A DNA stretch of 17,310 bases from JBDKTH01 sp964558295. GTDB lineage: Bacteria > Planctomycetota > Planctomycetia > Pirellulales > Thermoguttaceae. The notes under the pieces were generated by a model. It was not told the origin of the DNA and did no database searches. It saw only the letters and a list, made by a program, of their open reading frames with translations. The position numbers and the translations under genes are program-made. Location of the stretch: the NCBI GenBank assembly GCA_964558295.1, contig CAZLDQ010000123.1, positions 1 to 17,310 of the forward strand, written 5' to 3'. Shown here piece after piece: positions 8,077 to 15,350 of this stretch (positions are counted from its first letter, which is position 1; each line of letters begins with the position of its first letter).

Positions 8077-8238
8077 CGCATTCCGCAGAAGCCGGAGTTG
8101 TAAAGCCCCGGCTCTGATGACTCCAGAGTCTCATCCGGCCCAAGACTGCTTCGGCCGTCTATCGACAGGAACGCTCCGTTGAGCGGGACACTGCAATCGA
8201 GGGGACGCTGACTTCGCTGACATAAGAGGAGATGCAGG
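8077..8238 (+). promoter_or_regulatory. Long structured 5' leader
   Basis: The predicted leader contains AGCCGG (8090-8095) pairing with CCGGCT (8108-8113). A second hairpin is built on GACTC (8119-8123) and GAGTC (8126-8130), with outer GAT/ATC pairing. No known riboswitch is recognised. GAGGAG precedes the ATG at 8239 by 7 bases. Confidence 0.3.
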
Positions 8239-10341
8239 ATGATATCCCGCTGTTGGTTTCGAGGGGCTGACTGTTGCTTAATCCTCGTACTAACACTGAT
8301 ACTGACATGCTCCCTTTCTCATGCCTTGCCCCAGTGCTGCCAAGCGGCGGAGGCAGAGAAGGCGAAGCAGAACGTCGAAGCCGCAGGCAATCCCTTGGCG
8401 GCAGGGACGATTGCTTTGCTCCAGCAGGAAATGGTGGCCGGTCTTCGTGACCGCCGAATCGATTCGCAGTTCACCCAATTCTGCCGTTTTCTCGGCTCGA
8501 AGCTGACGAGTACCGCGGGGCCCTACTCTACGTCGGAAGTCACCTCGCTTTGCCGCTTGAGCTGGTATGACCATCTTCTGCGCAATCCGATCAAAGCACC
8601 CGCAGAAGCGGAAGAGTTTACCCGCCAGCTTCACGAAGCTTTGCGAAGCGACGAGGATGGATTGCTCCGGGCGTTGGCTATCGCGCGGACGAAGATGGAT
8701 CTCAAGCCACAGCAGCCTTCGAAGACGCGGAGTGTCCACTCGGCAAACGACGCCTTGGAGGTCGTCAAGGAAGCAATTTGTGGTGTCCAGACCGGTTACA
8801 GCCAAGCCCTCTCCACGCTGACTCGCAACGAAGTCACCGAACTGGGACGTTCTCTCTATCCGGTCTTCGTTGGTCAGAATCAGAACGGTCATACGCTGGC
8901 CGATCGCGGTTCGGGACGGAGGCTCTGCGAACTGCTGATGAAACTCGATCGCAACGGCCTGTATACGGCGGTCGAAGCATTGGCCCCCCTGACCAATCCG
9001 ACACTCCTCGAACAGTTGGCCCAGATTCCCGAGGAGGGCGAAGTTTCGATTCCCGGCGCCAGCGGCCCCATGCTCCGGCATCTCCTCACGCCAGCCGGCA
9101 CGATTGTCATTGGAGGCAAGGGGAAGAACGTTTACGATCTAGACAAGATGGGTAGCGTCAACGTCCTTATCGATCTGGGGGGCGACGACGTCTACCAGGA
9201 GGGTTCGGTCTCTTTGCAACGTCCCCTTTTAGTGATTATCGACCTGGCCGGCAACGACGTGTACCGTGGATCCTCACCCGCCATCCAAGGCTCGGCAGTC
9301 CTGGGGGTTTCGATGCTCTTAGACGTCGCCGGGAACGATGTCTATCAAGCCCGCGATCTCGCTCAAGGGTCGGCACTTGGGGGCGCCGGCATTCTGATCG
9401 ACTATGCGGGCAACGATGTTTATACCGGTTTGCGGCGTTTGCAAGGCCAGGCGATTGGCGGTGTGGGAATCTGCCTCGACCGTGCTGGAAACGATCGCTA
9501 TCACGCGGCCATGTGGGCCCAGGGTGTGGGTGGCCCGGCTGGTTTCGGCGTACTGGACGATCTCGACGGCAAAGACCACTATTACGGAGGCGGGTTGTAC
9601 CTCGACTCCTATGAAGAGACTCCTGGCTACGATGGATGGTCGCAAGGTGTCGGCGGCGGGTTGCGTCAGGTCGCCAACGGCGGCATCGGCGTGATCCTCG
9701 ACGGCGGCGACGACGACATCTACGAGTTCGACTACATGGGGCATGGCGGTGGCTACTGGCTGGGGGTGGGTTTCGCACGCGATTTCGGCGGCAATGACCA
9801 ACGCCTCGGCGCCACACGCAAAGCTTATGACGGCGGCCCACGACGGGAGACCGTCTTCCAACGGTTCAGCAATGGGCTCGGCTGCCACTACGCGCTCGGG
9901 TTTTGCTTCGACGACTACGGTAACGACTCCTACGATGGCACGATCATGGGGCTCGGCTTTGGCTGGGACGCCTCGATCGGTTACCTCTGCGACTTCGAAG
10001 GAAACGACCGCTATCTGGCCACGGGGGGGGCAGTGCAAGGCACAGGAGCCCAGGCCAGCCTTGGTGTGCTGTTCGACTACAACGGCGACGACGTCTACCA
10101 GGGCTATAACCAAGCCTACGCCAACCCGAGCATCTCATATCACCAAATGCCCGAGTGTGGTGGCAATTTCAGTTTCGTCGTCGACTATGGCGGCAACGAC
10201 ACCTACGGCTGTGGCGTTCAGAACAACTCATACACCACCCGCGGCAGCGCCGGGGGCTTTTTGATTGACCGCCCCAGCCGCGCGGAAGCGGCAAAGACGA
10301 CGGCCGCTCAGCATCCAGAGCGAGCTGCTTCTGGATCATAG
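8239..10341 (+). CDS. Secreted protein with twelve DxxGNDxY repeats (predicted beta-solenoid)
   Basis: The product is 700 residues, starting at an ATG with GAGGAG 7 bases upstream. A signal peptide (to about residue 36, after an LILVLTLILTC hydrophobic core) is followed by a helical, charged N-terminal domain (about 40-300). Residues 312-676 hold twelve copies of a D-x-x-G-[ND]-D-x-Y motif, spaced mostly 26-28 residues apart, with insertions after copies 6, 8 and 11. Between motifs run a Q-G turn and a G-x-G-[IV]-L-[IL] strand, a pattern typical of a beta-solenoid with one turn per repeat and Asp-rich, possibly calcium-binding corners. It differs from RTX (GGxGxDxUx, nonapeptide). The C-terminus is short and basic with no anchor motif. 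A G8 run (10023-10030) encodes Gly-Gly. It is probably co-transcribed with the next gene, 49 bases away. Molecular role unknown. Confidence 0.85.
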   Translation: MISRCWFRGADCCLILVLTLILTCSLSHALPQCCQAAEAEKAKQNVEAAGNPLAAGTIALLQQEMVAGLRDRRIDSQFTQFCRFLGSKLTSTAGPYSTSEVTSLCRLSWYDHLLRNPIKAPAEAEEFTRQLHEALRSDEDGLLRALAIARTKMDLKPQQPSKTRSVHSANDALEVVKEAICGVQTGYSQALSTLTRNEVTELGRSLYPVFVGQNQNGHTLADRGSGRRLCELLMKLDRNGLYTAVEALAPLTNPTLLEQLAQIPEEGEVSIPGASGPMLRHLLTPAGTIVIGGKGKNVYDLDKMGSVNVLIDLGGDDVYQEGSVSLQRPLLVIIDLAGNDVYRGSSPAIQGSAVLGVSMLLDVAGNDVYQARDLAQGSALGGAGILIDYAGNDVYTGLRRLQGQAIGGVGICLDRAGNDRYHAAMWAQGVGGPAGFGVLDDLDGKDHYYGGGLYLDSYEETPGYDGWSQGVGGGLRQVANGGIGVILDGGDDDIYEFDYMGHGGGYWLGVGFARDFGGNDQRLGATRKAYDGGPRRETVFQRFSNGLGCHYALGFCFDDYGNDSYDGTIMGLGFGWDASIGYLCDFEGNDRYLATGGAVQGTGAQASLGVLFDYNGDDVYQGYNQAYANPSISYHQMPECGGNFSFVVDYGGNDTYGCGVQNNSYTTRGSAGGFLIDRPSRAEAAKTTAAQHPERAASGS
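9172..10266 (+). repeat. Twelve protein-level repeats, consensus DxxGNDxY
   Basis: Cores in order: DLGGDDVY, DLAGNDVY, DVAGNDVY, DYAGNDVY, DRAGNDRY, DLDGKDHY, DGGDDDIY, DFGGNDQR, DDYGNDSY, DFEGNDRY, DYNGDDVY, DYGGNDTY. Copies 2-5 are the most alike and are spaced 26-27 residues apart. Copy 8 has lost its Tyr. The repeats are diverged at DNA level, so they are old rather than a recent slippage product. Confidence 0.85.
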
Positions 10342-10390
10342 AGTTTTCTTGCCGCGACTGAGGGGAGTCTTCACGCCGAGGAGATGTTAC

Positions 10391-11833
10391 ATGATACGTC
10401 GTTCGATACGTTTTTCCCCTATTATCCCATTTGCCACCAGCTTTTTGGTCTTCGCTTTGGCACTACCGTGGGCAATTGGCCAGGAAACGGCCGGCACCTC
10501 GCCGTCACAAAAGGTTACCGGACCAAGTCTTCCCGATCTGTCCGTTCCGACGCCCTCGCCTCTCCTGCAGGAAGCAACGTCCACGCCCCACGATGCCCTG
10601 AAAACGGCAGAGAACGAAAAACTCACGAACAAGTCGGCCTCTGAGTCCACGCCGGTTCCCGAGTCGGAGGACAAGGTGAACAAGGCGGCTCCGACGCCTG
10701 AACCGGCTTCCAAACCGTCGCTCAGCAAAGAGATGACCGAATTGCGGGATCGCCTCCGTCAGGCCCTAGCGGTGGGTTATCGCCTTCCCTTCAACACGCG
10801 GGACAACACGCCGAGCGAGATCCTCGATTTCTGCCTAGCCTTCGGCTGCTTTGCGGAGATTACCGATGGATCCTCCGGCCAGAAAGTCAACGGCGTGGGA
10901 GCCCTATGCTGGAACTATCCGTGCAATGGCTACCAGCTCTTCATGGCTGACGAAAACCGGATTATGCCGCGGATCGGCTATGGGTTGCAGCGCCAGCCAA
11001 GTGAATTTTTGGCATTCCTGGCCATGTCGATGGTTAATTCGGACTACGAAATCCGCGTGAATGAAAAACGGGGCTCGGTCGCTGATCTAGTGAACTACGA
11101 AAAACAGACTTGTCAGAGCGGAACCAACTTGGCTTTCAAGCTGACGGGGCTCGCCTACTACGTGCCCGCAAACGACTCCTGGAAAAACCAGAATGGAGAA
11201 ACGTGGTCGGTCGAACGGTTGATCCGTGAAGAGTTGGCCCGCACGCCTGACCCCTCCACCAGCGATGTGACCGATCGTCTGATGGGACTGAGTTTCGCGG
11301 TCCATCGCCAAATTAAACGTAAGCAGCCAGTGGAAGGCGTTTTCCGCAAGGCCCAGGACCACCTGAACGACTACCAGCAATATGCCTTAACCCTGCAAAA
11401 CGCGGACGGCACCTGGCACGCCGAGTTCTTCGCCCTGAAAGGGAACAGCAATGATCTGACCGGTACCCTCCGCGCGACTGGTCGGATCCTCGAGTGGCTT
11501 ACCTTCTCGCTTCCTGAAGACCAGTTGAAAGACCCTCGCATTCTCCGCTCGGTGGCCTATGTAGCCCAATTGCTGGCCAGTCGTGGCGCGAGTTGGAATC
11601 TCAGCACCATGACGCCGCGTGATATTGATGCGGTGATGCATGCCTGCCAGGCGCTGTCGACCTACGATCAGCGAGTCTTCCGTCCTTTGGAAGCTGAGAC
11701 TTCTGCGGAAGAGGTCAAGAAGACCAAGAACGCTTCCTTACAGACTCCCGTGAAGCTGAATCGTTTCACCGCTCATGCGATAGGAGCAGGTTCTGACGGA
11801 AGCGATCAGAGTCTCCGGAGCACTCCGGAATAG
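10391..11833 (+). CDS. Secreted alpha/alpha-toroid-like protein of unknown function
   Basis: The product is 480 residues. The ATG at 10391 has GAGGAG 7 bases upstream, in a context (GAGGAGATG, four bases, ATG) matching that of the preceding gene; the open frame extends back to 10265 inside that gene but without support. A signal peptide runs to about AIGQ (residue 33). A low-complexity Ser/Thr/Pro/Lys/Glu linker follows to about 112, then a mostly helical globular part (about 115-450). LQNADGTWH matches the QxxDGxW (QW) motif of squalene/terpene-cyclase-type alpha/alpha toroids, and the following helix GTLRATGRILEWL fits that fold. The catalytic aspartate motif of cyclases is not visible, so it is more likely a fold relative than an enzyme of that kind. 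The partner is inferred to be the repeat protein upstream. The 3' end overlaps the 3' end of birA by 28 bases. Confidence 0.78.
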   Translation: MIRRSIRFSPIIPFATSFLVFALALPWAIGQETAGTSPSQKVTGPSLPDLSVPTPSPLLQEATSTPHDALKTAENEKLTNKSASESTPVPESEDKVNKAAPTPEPASKPSLSKEMTELRDRLRQALAVGYRLPFNTRDNTPSEILDFCLAFGCFAEITDGSSGQKVNGVGALCWNYPCNGYQLFMADENRIMPRIGYGLQRQPSEFLAFLAMSMVNSDYEIRVNEKRGSVADLVNYEKQTCQSGTNLAFKLTGLAYYVPANDSWKNQNGETWSVERLIREELARTPDPSTSDVTDRLMGLSFAVHRQIKRKQPVEGVFRKAQDHLNDYQQYALTLQNADGTWHAEFFALKGNSNDLTGTLRATGRILEWLTFSLPEDQLKDPRILRSVAYVAQLLASRGASWNLSTMTPRDIDAVMHACQALSTYDQRVFRPLEAETSAEEVKKTKNASLQTPVKLNRFTAHAIGAGSDGSDQSLRSTPE

Positions 11834-12578
11834 AAGCTCTGCCGCCCGGTAGGAGTATCGACGAGCAACGCCCCGTCTGCGGCGATTCCCATGCAACAGC
11901 CGGTGATGGTCCGCTTCCCAAGTTCAATGGTTACGGATTGACCGTGCTGAAGGCAAAGGCGGTTGCAATGCAAGGCTACGTGCTCTGACGCGACGGCCAG
12001 TTCACGCAACCATTTGGTAAGCTCGGCAAGGATGGTGAGAAGAACCGCCGTCTGGTCGCAGCACTCGCCGGTCAGCTTCCGAAGGGTGGTCGCTGTTCGG
12101 GCAACTTCAACCGGTGCATGGGCGAGTGTGTTATTGGTGTTGAGGCCAATGCCGACCACAATGAATCGCTCGGATGGCACCTCGACCAGTACCCCAGCTA
12201 CCTTCCGGTCTTCCACGTAAACGTCATTGGGCCAGCGGATTCCCACACGTCGGGAGGGCAACCGCGGAGCGATGGCCTCTGTCACTGCCACTCCGGCTGC
12301 CAGGGCGACCAGCGGTGATTGTCCCCGTGGAATTTGNNNNNNNNNNCCATGAGCATGCTGAAGGCAAGACTGCCATGCCTCGGCCACCATCGTGCCGCCC
12401 CGCGCCCCCGCCCGGCTGTTTGCTCGTCAGCGACGACCAACAGCGGCAGACTTTCAGGATTCCCTGCTGCACACTCCTTCGCGCGGTCATTTGTTGACGT
12501 AATCGTGGCATAGTACTCCACTTGCGCCACCAGCGAACTCTGTAACAACCGGTCGATATCAAGGCGATCAAATGACAT
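11806..12578 (-). CDS. birA: Biotin--[acetyl-CoA-carboxylase] ligase, interrupted by an assembly gap
   Basis: The enzyme makes biotinyl-5'-AMP from biotin and ATP and transfers biotin to a lysine of the carboxyl carrier protein. The first 77 residues read from the ATG at 12578 and include TSTNDRA and the biotinyl-AMP loop GRGRG (56-60). After ten Ns the frame changes, and a further 177 residues give the rest: IRWPNDVYVEDRKVAGVLVE with the catalytic-type Lys of DRK, the GIGLNTNN motif, and the C-terminal SH3-like domain (SVTIELGKRTITG). The frame change is explained if the true gap is 2 modulo 3 bases, so the gene is probably intact in the organism. There is no N-terminal helix-turn-helix, so it is a ligase without the repressor role of E. 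coli BirA. Its ribosome binding site is weak. It is divergent from the outer-membrane protein genes. Confidence 0.88.
12337..12346. other. Assembly gap (ten Ns) inside birA
   Basis: A run of exactly ten Ns, the usual placeholder for a scaffold join of unknown length. The two halves of birA are in different frames across it. The real missing length should therefore be 2 modulo 3, and from family alignment probably short (several codons). Confidence 0.97.
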
Positions 12579-12627
12579 GCATGAGCCCAGGACGAATGGG
12601 GCCAGAAAAACAAACGGAGCCCCTCAC

Positions 12628-12644
12628 TGCCTATTTTGCCTATT
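12628..12644. repeat. Short direct repeat in the birA upstream region
   Basis: TGCCTATT occurs at 12628-12635 and again at 12637-12644, a 9-base period, about 50 bases upstream of the birA start. Together with the palindrome TTGCTAGCAA at 12705-12714 it could be a regulatory site, but each is short enough to arise by chance. Confidence 0.25.
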
Positions 12645-12740
12645 GTCCTCATTGTACCGACAAGGCGGATCTCGAAAACCGGCCGAAGGCCCAACGTGCT
12701 AGAATTGCTAGCAAAAGCCCGCTTCATTGGCTAACCGCCC

Positions 12741-12769
12741 TTGACCGGTAGGGGCATCCCTGATATTCA
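12741..12769 (+). promoter_or_regulatory. Putative promoter for the outer-membrane protein pair
   Basis: TTGACC (12741-12746) matches five of six -35 bases, followed after 17 bases by TATTCA (12764-12769), a poor -10. An alternative -10, TAGAAT at 12700-12705, is better but has no -35. The region 12579-12826 holds no gene. Confidence 0.3.
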
Positions 12770-12826
12770 AGGGGCCCCTCTGACCGATCTTCACCCGTTC
12801 GGTGTTTGTTCAACATAGGAAATTTC

Positions 12827-14176
12827 GTGGTGGGCGTGACACGCACTATCCATGCTCTTCTAGTCAGCCTGTTGGTCCTGGTGACGATGGCCTCAGGCCA
12901 ACGGGTTCGCATGCCAACGGCTCTGCCGGTGAATGACGCTTCCTCGACCGCAACCGGCAGTCCTCCGGGGACGTTGCCCAGTTCTTCGGCACAGACCGCG
13001 GTGACCTACGCTCCAACGACGAGTTCGCCGTACACGCCACCGAGCAGCTATGCATCTGCCGCCGGCACGAACGGTGGCGTCGCAGGCTCCTATAGCCAGC
13101 CGCCGTCTACGTACGGCCAACCCAATACGTTTGTTCCGGCGAACAACGGTTACACCACCAGCCCGCCGGGCAGCTATGTGCCAAGCCCGAGTGCGACAAG
13201 CCCCTTAGCCCCATCCGCGGCCTTTCAGAACAACATCCAAGCCGGACCCGTCTGGGATCCGTATGGATTGCCTGGCACGCAACAACCAACGTTGCTCCCG
13301 CAGGACCCGTATCTCCCTGCTACCCCGTCGTTGCCAGCGTACTCGGGCGGAACCATTGCCACGATGACCCGGCTCATGCAGGAAGCCCGTCTGGATCAGG
13401 TCTTCATACCAGGCACAGCTTCGAATGAGCTTGGGGTGGAGTCACTCGACCTGAGTGCGACCTTTGCGATCCCCTTTTTCTATAATACGCAGACGCCACT
13501 GCTGGTCACCCCGGGGTTTGCCATGCATTTCTGGAATGGTCCAGAGACGCTCCCCGGAGTTGCCGGTTACCTTCCTGCGCGCACCTACGATGCGTATCTG
13601 GATGCGTCGTGGAACCCGCAGTTGAGTCCCGTGATCGGAGCCGAGCTTGGCGTTCGCATGGGTGTCTATTCCGATTTTGAGAAAGTCGTCGATCAGAGTG
13701 TCCGTTTCCAGGGACACGGGTTGGCGGTCCTCGCTCTCTCGTCTGCGTTTCAGCTGAAAGCCGGCGTGGTCTATCTTGATCGTGTTCACCTCAAGCTTCT
13801 GCCGGCGGGCGGTATCGTCTGGACACCCAACCCTGACGTGCGATTCGAGATACTCTTTCCCAATCCACGTATTGCCCGGCGTTTGTGGACCTGTGGCAAC
13901 ACCGACTGGTGGCTCTACCTGCGAGGCGAATATGGGGGCGGAAGCTGGACGGTCAAGCAGGACGTTACGATTCCCGTTGCCGATAGCTACGTCGACCAGA
14001 TCGACTACAACGATATTCGCGCAGGCTTGGGGTTGGAGTTTGATACCCCTCGGGCATGGAAAGGATTGTTTGAAGTGGGCGTGACCTGTGAACGTGAGGT
14101 GATTTTCCGAACTGGAAACGTTGGTACCTTCCGCCCTGACCCTACAGTCTACTTGCGTGCTGCTTTGGCCTATTGA
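12827..14176 (+). CDS. Outer-membrane beta-barrel protein with Pro/Ser/Thr-rich N-terminal linker (barrel 1)
   Basis: The product is 449 residues from a GTG start with AGGA 6 bases upstream; a TTG seven codons earlier is the alternative. The signal peptide ends near MASGQ. Residues 30-175 are low complexity, rich in Pro, Ser, Thr, Gly and Tyr, and probably disordered. From about 178 to the end are alternating polar/hydrophobic strands typical of a beta-barrel, finishing TVYLRAALAY; a terminal aromatic residue is the usual BAM recognition signal. The barrel is paralogous to the next gene: both share LxVTPGF, SDFE, YLDR-x-x-L-x-LP-x-GG and PRIA-x-R. It may correspond to an uncharacterised outer-membrane DUF family. 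No enzyme motif is seen. It is ten bases upstream of its paralogue and likely in an operon with it. Confidence 0.82.
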   Translation: MVGVTRTIHALLVSLLVLVTMASGQRVRMPTALPVNDASSTATGSPPGTLPSSSAQTAVTYAPTTSSPYTPPSSYASAAGTNGGVAGSYSQPPSTYGQPNTFVPANNGYTTSPPGSYVPSPSATSPLAPSAAFQNNIQAGPVWDPYGLPGTQQPTLLPQDPYLPATPSLPAYSGGTIATMTRLMQEARLDQVFIPGTASNELGVESLDLSATFAIPFFYNTQTPLLVTPGFAMHFWNGPETLPGVAGYLPARTYDAYLDASWNPQLSPVIGAELGVRMGVYSDFEKVVDQSVRFQGHGLAVLALSSAFQLKAGVVYLDRVHLKLLPAGGIVWTPNPDVRFEILFPNPRIARRLWTCGNTDWWLYLRGEYGGGSWTVKQDVTIPVADSYVDQIDYNDIRAGLGLEFDTPRAWKGLFEVGVTCEREVIFRTGNVGTFRPDPTVYLRAALAY

Positions 14177-14186
14177 TCAACGCCCC

Positions 14187-15191
14187 ATGCCTCAACGCTG
14201 CCTTGGCTTCTGGATCCTGCTTGTCGGCCTTTGGCTGGCGTCCAAGCTCGCTTGGGCTCAGGAAGTTGTCCGCCTGCCGGCCGTCGAGCCGCCGAGGGCG
14301 ACACTTCCAGGCCAATACGAGTATCCGCCCGACCTGGACACCGTTGTTGTGCCGCCCCCTGTGGAGTCCTCGGAGTCGCCGGATCCCGATCGGCCCCCGG
14401 ATGCCCGGGACGGCATGTTTCAAAAGCTCATCTTCAATTACACCTGGCTCGCTCCCACGGGAGCCGATGGTCTGGGGATGTCGGATGTGCAGTTGAAGAC
14501 TGTTCTGGCGTTTCCCATTCCCTCGCGTCGCTGGCCGTTGATCGTGACACCAGGATTCACGGCTCACTATCTCGAAGGCCCCGAGGTGTGCGATTTACCG
14601 CCACGGCTGTACGATGCTGAAGTCCAATTTCGCTCGATGGGGCGTCTGACGCAACGGTGGGCAGTCGACCTAGCCATCAGCCCCGGAGTCCACAGCGACT
14701 TTGAGCAGAGCAGCGATGAGGCCCTGCGAATCACAGGATATGGCGCAGCGATGTTTACCTGGACGCCGACGACCAAACTCCTGTTCGGCGCGGCGTATCT
14801 CGACCGCGAAGACCTGCGCGTACTTCCAGTGGGCGGAGTCCTCTGGAATCCTACCCCCGATCTTGCCGTTGAACTAACCGCCCCGCGCCCTCGAATCGCG
14901 CATCGTGTCTATTGGACCGGACAATACACCGAGGAAATCCAGGATTGGGCCTATGTTGCTGGCGAATTGGGCGGTGGAATCTGGGCTATCCGTCGTGCCG
15001 ATGGCACGAATGACGAGATCACCTATACTGACTACCGTGTCGTTCTAGGCTTGGAACGCCGACAGATCGGCGGTCTGGACTATCAACTGGAGATTGGCTA
15101 CGTCTTTGGACGAAGCCTGGAGTATCGAAGCCGCGAGTCCGACATCGATTTGACCGACACCGTGATGCTCCGCGGCAGCATGACCTATTGA
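14187..15191 (+). CDS. Outer-membrane beta-barrel protein, paralogue of the preceding gene (barrel 2)
   Basis: The product is 334 residues with a signal peptide (MPQRCLGFWILLVGLWLASK, cleaved after AWA). There is no clear ribosome binding site before the ATG, which lies 10 bases past the previous stop, so translational coupling is likely. The open frame extends back into the previous gene, but the signal peptide begins at 14187. A short Pro-rich linker (about 30-72) replaces the long one of its paralogue, followed by the barrel (about 75-334) ending in Tyr (VMLRGSMTY). Shared segments include PLIVTPGF, HSDFE, YLDREDLRVLPVGGVLW and PRIAHR. The pair arose by tandem duplication followed by strong divergence. 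What the barrels transport or bind is unknown. Confidence 0.82.
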   Translation: MPQRCLGFWILLVGLWLASKLAWAQEVVRLPAVEPPRATLPGQYEYPPDLDTVVVPPPVESSESPDPDRPPDARDGMFQKLIFNYTWLAPTGADGLGMSDVQLKTVLAFPIPSRRWPLIVTPGFTAHYLEGPEVCDLPPRLYDAEVQFRSMGRLTQRWAVDLAISPGVHSDFEQSSDEALRITGYGAAMFTWTPTTKLLFGAAYLDREDLRVLPVGGVLWNPTPDLAVELTAPRPRIAHRVYWTGQYTEEIQDWAYVAGELGGGIWAIRRADGTNDEITYTDYRVVLGLERRQIGGLDYQLEIGYVFGRSLEYRSRESDIDLTDTVMLRGSMTY

Positions 15192-15350
15192 GAGGCTTCC
15201 GCAACGACAGAGGGCCGACACGCACCGGATCAAGCCCCCGCCCCCGTCGGTAATTGCTCAATCAGCCGGATTCCCGAATCGTCCGCTGCCAGGATTGCCG
15301 AAAAGGCGGGAGACACACAGCTCATCATCGCAGCGTCCGAAGATCGTTCC

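Noticed and set aside
8290..9081. Minus-strand open frame of 263 codons
   Set aside because: It is opposite the N-terminal domain of the secreted repeat protein, which has a signal peptide and ribosome binding site; the antisense frame has neither.
9319..10113. Long minus-strand open frame within the repeat gene
   Set aside because: It is a by-product of the repeated GAC/GGC-rich codons on the plus strand; the Val/Ala/Glu-rich product is typical of antisense shadows.
9172..10266. Reading the repeats as RTX calcium-binding nonapeptides
   Set aside because: The spacing is 26-28 residues rather than 9 or 18, and the GGxGxDxUx pattern is absent.
10265..10390. Upstream extension of the toroid gene into the repeat gene
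   Set aside because: The extension is Arg-rich, overlaps the end of the preceding coding frame, and would hide the signal peptide; the ATG at 10391 has a proper ribosome binding site.
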